Positions 61,960-64,000 of a stretch of DNA of 64,000 nucleotides are shown one piece after another. The notes under the pieces were generated by a model. It was not told where the DNA came from. It saw nothing but the letters and a program-made list of their open reading frames with translations, and did not search any database. Numbering within the stretch: the stretch's first letter is position 1; every line of letters starts with the position of its first letter. The position numbers were made by a program, and so were the translations under genes. The stretch comes from Sipunculus nudus (lineage: Eukaryota; Annelida; Sipuncula; Golfingiida; Sipunculidae): the NCBI GenBank assembly GCA_026874595.1, contig CM049319.1, forward strand, positions 69,501 through 133,500. The letters run 5' to 3'.

Positions 61960-61980
61960 TCACAGACACACACCACCTTC
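61801..61980. repeat. CT-rich and CA microsatellites
   Basis: T/C-rich from 61801, pure (CT)n at about 61903-61940, then (CA)n to 61973. Confidence 0.9.
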
Positions 61981-62194
61981 CATGCTCTCATGCCATAGAT
62001 CTTTATATCTTTCACTATCGCTGGCGACCTTTCCTTTCTTTACCAGTTACCCGTGTCTTTATCATCTTCAGGTGTGTCACACTCGCTCAGCTCCCTTGAT
62101 ATATCTATCTCTCCTGGTCTTAGTCACCTGGCTCTTTCCCTTTAAATCTTTCACGTTTTCACTTCGTCTTTGAATGCTCACTGCCTGTATGTGT

Positions 62195-62208
62195 ATGTGT
62201 GTGTGTGT

Positions 62209-62266
<58 letters not shown>

Positions 62267-62310
62267 GACAGAGAGAGAGAGAGAGAGAGATGGGGAGAGA
62301 AAGATAGAGA
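62195..62310. repeat. GT, GA and GACA microsatellites
   Basis: (GT)n at 62190-62208, (GA)n at 62214-62242, (GACA)n at 62240-62268, then (GA)n to 62290. Confidence 0.9.
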
Positions 62311-63224
62311 TAGAATGGGAAAAGTATGTGTTTATATCGTTCAGTAAAGTCAAATACTTGACGGGGTGTTCTCTTTTTTTCATCAGAAATGATGTTTTAG
62401 GAGATCTGTTTATCTGTTTGTTTGCTGTTTAGATTCCTGCTACCACCAGGGTCTGAGGATGCCGGGCAGACCAGGGTAAATACAAATAAATTAGCCGTGC
62501 CGTGCCGGGTAGCTGGCTTTATAATATTCTTGCTTTGGCTACGTTTTATTTCTGTGCCTCAGTTGCAGAGCTTCTGCTTGGGTTCGGTCAGCAGCACTGG
62601 TTGCCTGGTGACGCAAAGTGTTCGATTATTTGCTATGAAGTGCGCCAAATGCGTAAGGCTGGGAAATGTCTAAACAATAAACTATTACAAAACGCACAAT
62701 GTAACTTTTTTGAGCATGTAATTTTCATTAAACTCGCTTTTTCGATCTTATTTGCAATACAGCCGCAGAAATGATTTTTCAGTTGTGACTGGAATATTTA
62801 AAATATAGATAATCGTTACCAATTCTTTTATTTTTCTTTAGTCGGGGAAAATTGAAATAGAAACTACCTGTTTTTTTATTACTATGAAGCAGAATTTCGA
62901 CGAAAGTGTTAGGATATTTTGTAGGGAATATATCAGCCTCCGGCTTATTCCAAGTAATCAGATAACTATTGATATGCTTGCCTAATTTGGTCTACCTGAT
63001 TGCCATGGTAACTGAATACGTTACAATGAATAATACTGCAGAACTGCCTGTGCACGAATGCTGCATGTGTGTCTAAACATGATAATATATTTTAAATGAA
63101 GATTTCGAGATAATGTTAGACGTATAGAATCGACATAATCTAGGGTCTAATCACGTGACTTACAATTATTATTGAAACAACACACAATCCTAACAAATAA
63201 GGATATCTTTCTTTTTGTTGGGGC
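62311..63224. other. intergenic, no supported gene
   Basis: Open frames at 62422-62774 lack recognisable motifs. No repeat end was found. Confidence 0.45.
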
Positions 63225-63512
63225 GGAGGTGTAATGGTTAAGTTACTGGGCTCATGATCGAGAAGTCAGACCCCCATCGTGCCGAGACCCTTGAGCAAGG
63301 TCCCAACCGCAAATGTGCCACTCTCCACCCATGCAGCAGTAGAAAGGGGTACCAGTAAATACTTGGAAGGTAACCTGCGATGGAGTAGCGCTTCCATCCA
63401 GGAGGAGTTTATCTCCTAGCTTAGTCGCTTCACGCTCCAGAAACCGGGATAACATCCTGCCTGATAAGCCCGTAGGCTTGGGTGTAAAAGCCCAACAGAC
63501 TTTATGTATGCA
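63225..63512 (+). mobile_element. tRNA-derived SINE with conserved tail domain
   Basis: The head GAGGTGTAATGGTTAAG with AGAAGTCAGACCCCC behind it has the spacing of A and B boxes. The body contains TTGAGCAAGGTCCCAACCGC, GGTACCAGTAAATACTTGG, ACCTGCGATGGAGTAGCG and GTCGCTTCACGCTCCAGAAA. These blocks resemble a tail domain shared by SINEs of many animals (from memory; possibly the Nin-type domain). It ends near CTTTATGTATGCATC against the tail of a LINE. Confidence 0.7.
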
Positions 63513-63871
63513 TCTTTTATTTATTTATTTATAATACATATTTAACCAGGATAGCCTATTCAGCAAAAGCTGTTTTTCAATAGGGTCCTGGTCTAGATGA
63601 TATCGATAAGTACACAGTTAAAAAAGCAAATATGAAAGAACTGAAACTGAAATACATGCATACATAAAAACAGTTATACATACATGGTTTAAAATGATCA
63701 TAGAAAAAAAATTCTTAAATGATATACACGAATATTGAGTAAATAAATTTAAATAAGAGGCCTAACTAAAAATTAAAATATGTAAGATCGTGATTTCTCA
63801 ATAAATATATTACATAATGACACAGTAATATAGGTGATGAATACAAAGACGAAAAGGCACCCGTGAACAAG
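63513..63871 (-). mobile_element. LINE 3' UTR with (TAAA)n tail
   Basis: On the minus strand it runs from the stop at 63872 to a TAAATAAATAAATAAAAG tail at about 63512-63533. A/T-rich and non-coding. Confidence 0.6.
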
Positions 63872-64000
63872 CTATGAAAAATTATATGGCATAAATTGCT
63901 TGTACAATGATTTAAACTGGTAGAGACTGGTTGTAGATTTGACACTTACAGGTAAAGAATTCAAGTGGATGGGACCAGCATATGCAAGACTTGCTTTAAA
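63872..64000 (-). CDS. LINE reverse transcriptase C-terminus (runs off window)
   Basis: On the minus strand, from the window edge, 42 codons read FKASLAYAGPIHLNSLPVSV, then KSTTSLYQFKSLYKQF, and stop at TAG (63874-63872). GPxxxNSLPxxV...S...FKxxLKxxL is the closing motif of many LINE ORF2 proteins (CR1 and Jockey-like groups). The frame is intact within the window. The upstream part lies outside. Confidence 0.8.
   Translation of the reverse strand, partial: FKASLAYAGPIHLNSLPVSVKSTTSLYQFKSLYKQFMPYNFS

Overview
Eukaryotic, animal, AT-rich, repeat-dominated DNA with one clear multi-exon host gene. I infer a lophotrochozoan, most likely a mollusc and possibly a bivalve. The reasons are the host ectodomain type (met, from memory, mainly in marine invertebrates), two Ty3/gypsy-type elements with the uncommon integrase-before-RT order, tRNA-headed SINEs, and abundant TA, CA and CT microsatellites. 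The species is not resolved. || Layout. 0-1.8 kb: a short tandem repeat, a tRNA-derived SINE, a possible first exon of an ARF-like GTPase and a 27-bp minisatellite. 1.9-16.2 kb: two nested, decayed LTR retrotransposons. Element 1 (plus strand, about 1878-6604) carries gag, protease, an integrase remnant, RT and RNase H. Element 2 (minus strand, 6615-16115) has recognisable 0.80/0.86-kb LTRs and sits directly against the 3' LTR of element 1. Beyond element 2, a 110-bp stretch again matches the leader of element 1. 16-23 kb: mostly unannotatable AT-rich DNA. 23-31 kb: a block of tandem arrays (47, 37, 37 and 18 bp units) with a short GC-rich MITE-like element between the two 37-bp arrays. 33-38 kb: a 1.45-kb TIR element, a long hairpin and a LINE 3' end. 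38.1-47.1 kb: a 9-kb segment bounded by matching inverted ends and containing decayed minus-strand exons, probably one large DNA transposon. || 48.4-61.4 kb: the host gene. Five exons with consensus splice sites and consistent phases join into a 447-residue protein. It has a signal peptide, a two-part extracellular beta-type domain, 28 uninterrupted Gly-X-Y triplets, one membrane span and a 93-residue charged cytoplasmic tail. This is a type I (signal-peptide-led) membrane collagen, whereas most known membrane collagens are type II, so it is the best candidate here for undescribed biology. Its first intron holds a 38-bp minisatellite. || 61.5-64 kb: CT/CA/GA microsatellites, a tRNA-derived SINE and the minus-strand C-terminus of a LINE running off the window edge. 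|| Calls were made by reading alone. Family assignments rest on remembered motifs and were not checked by database search.
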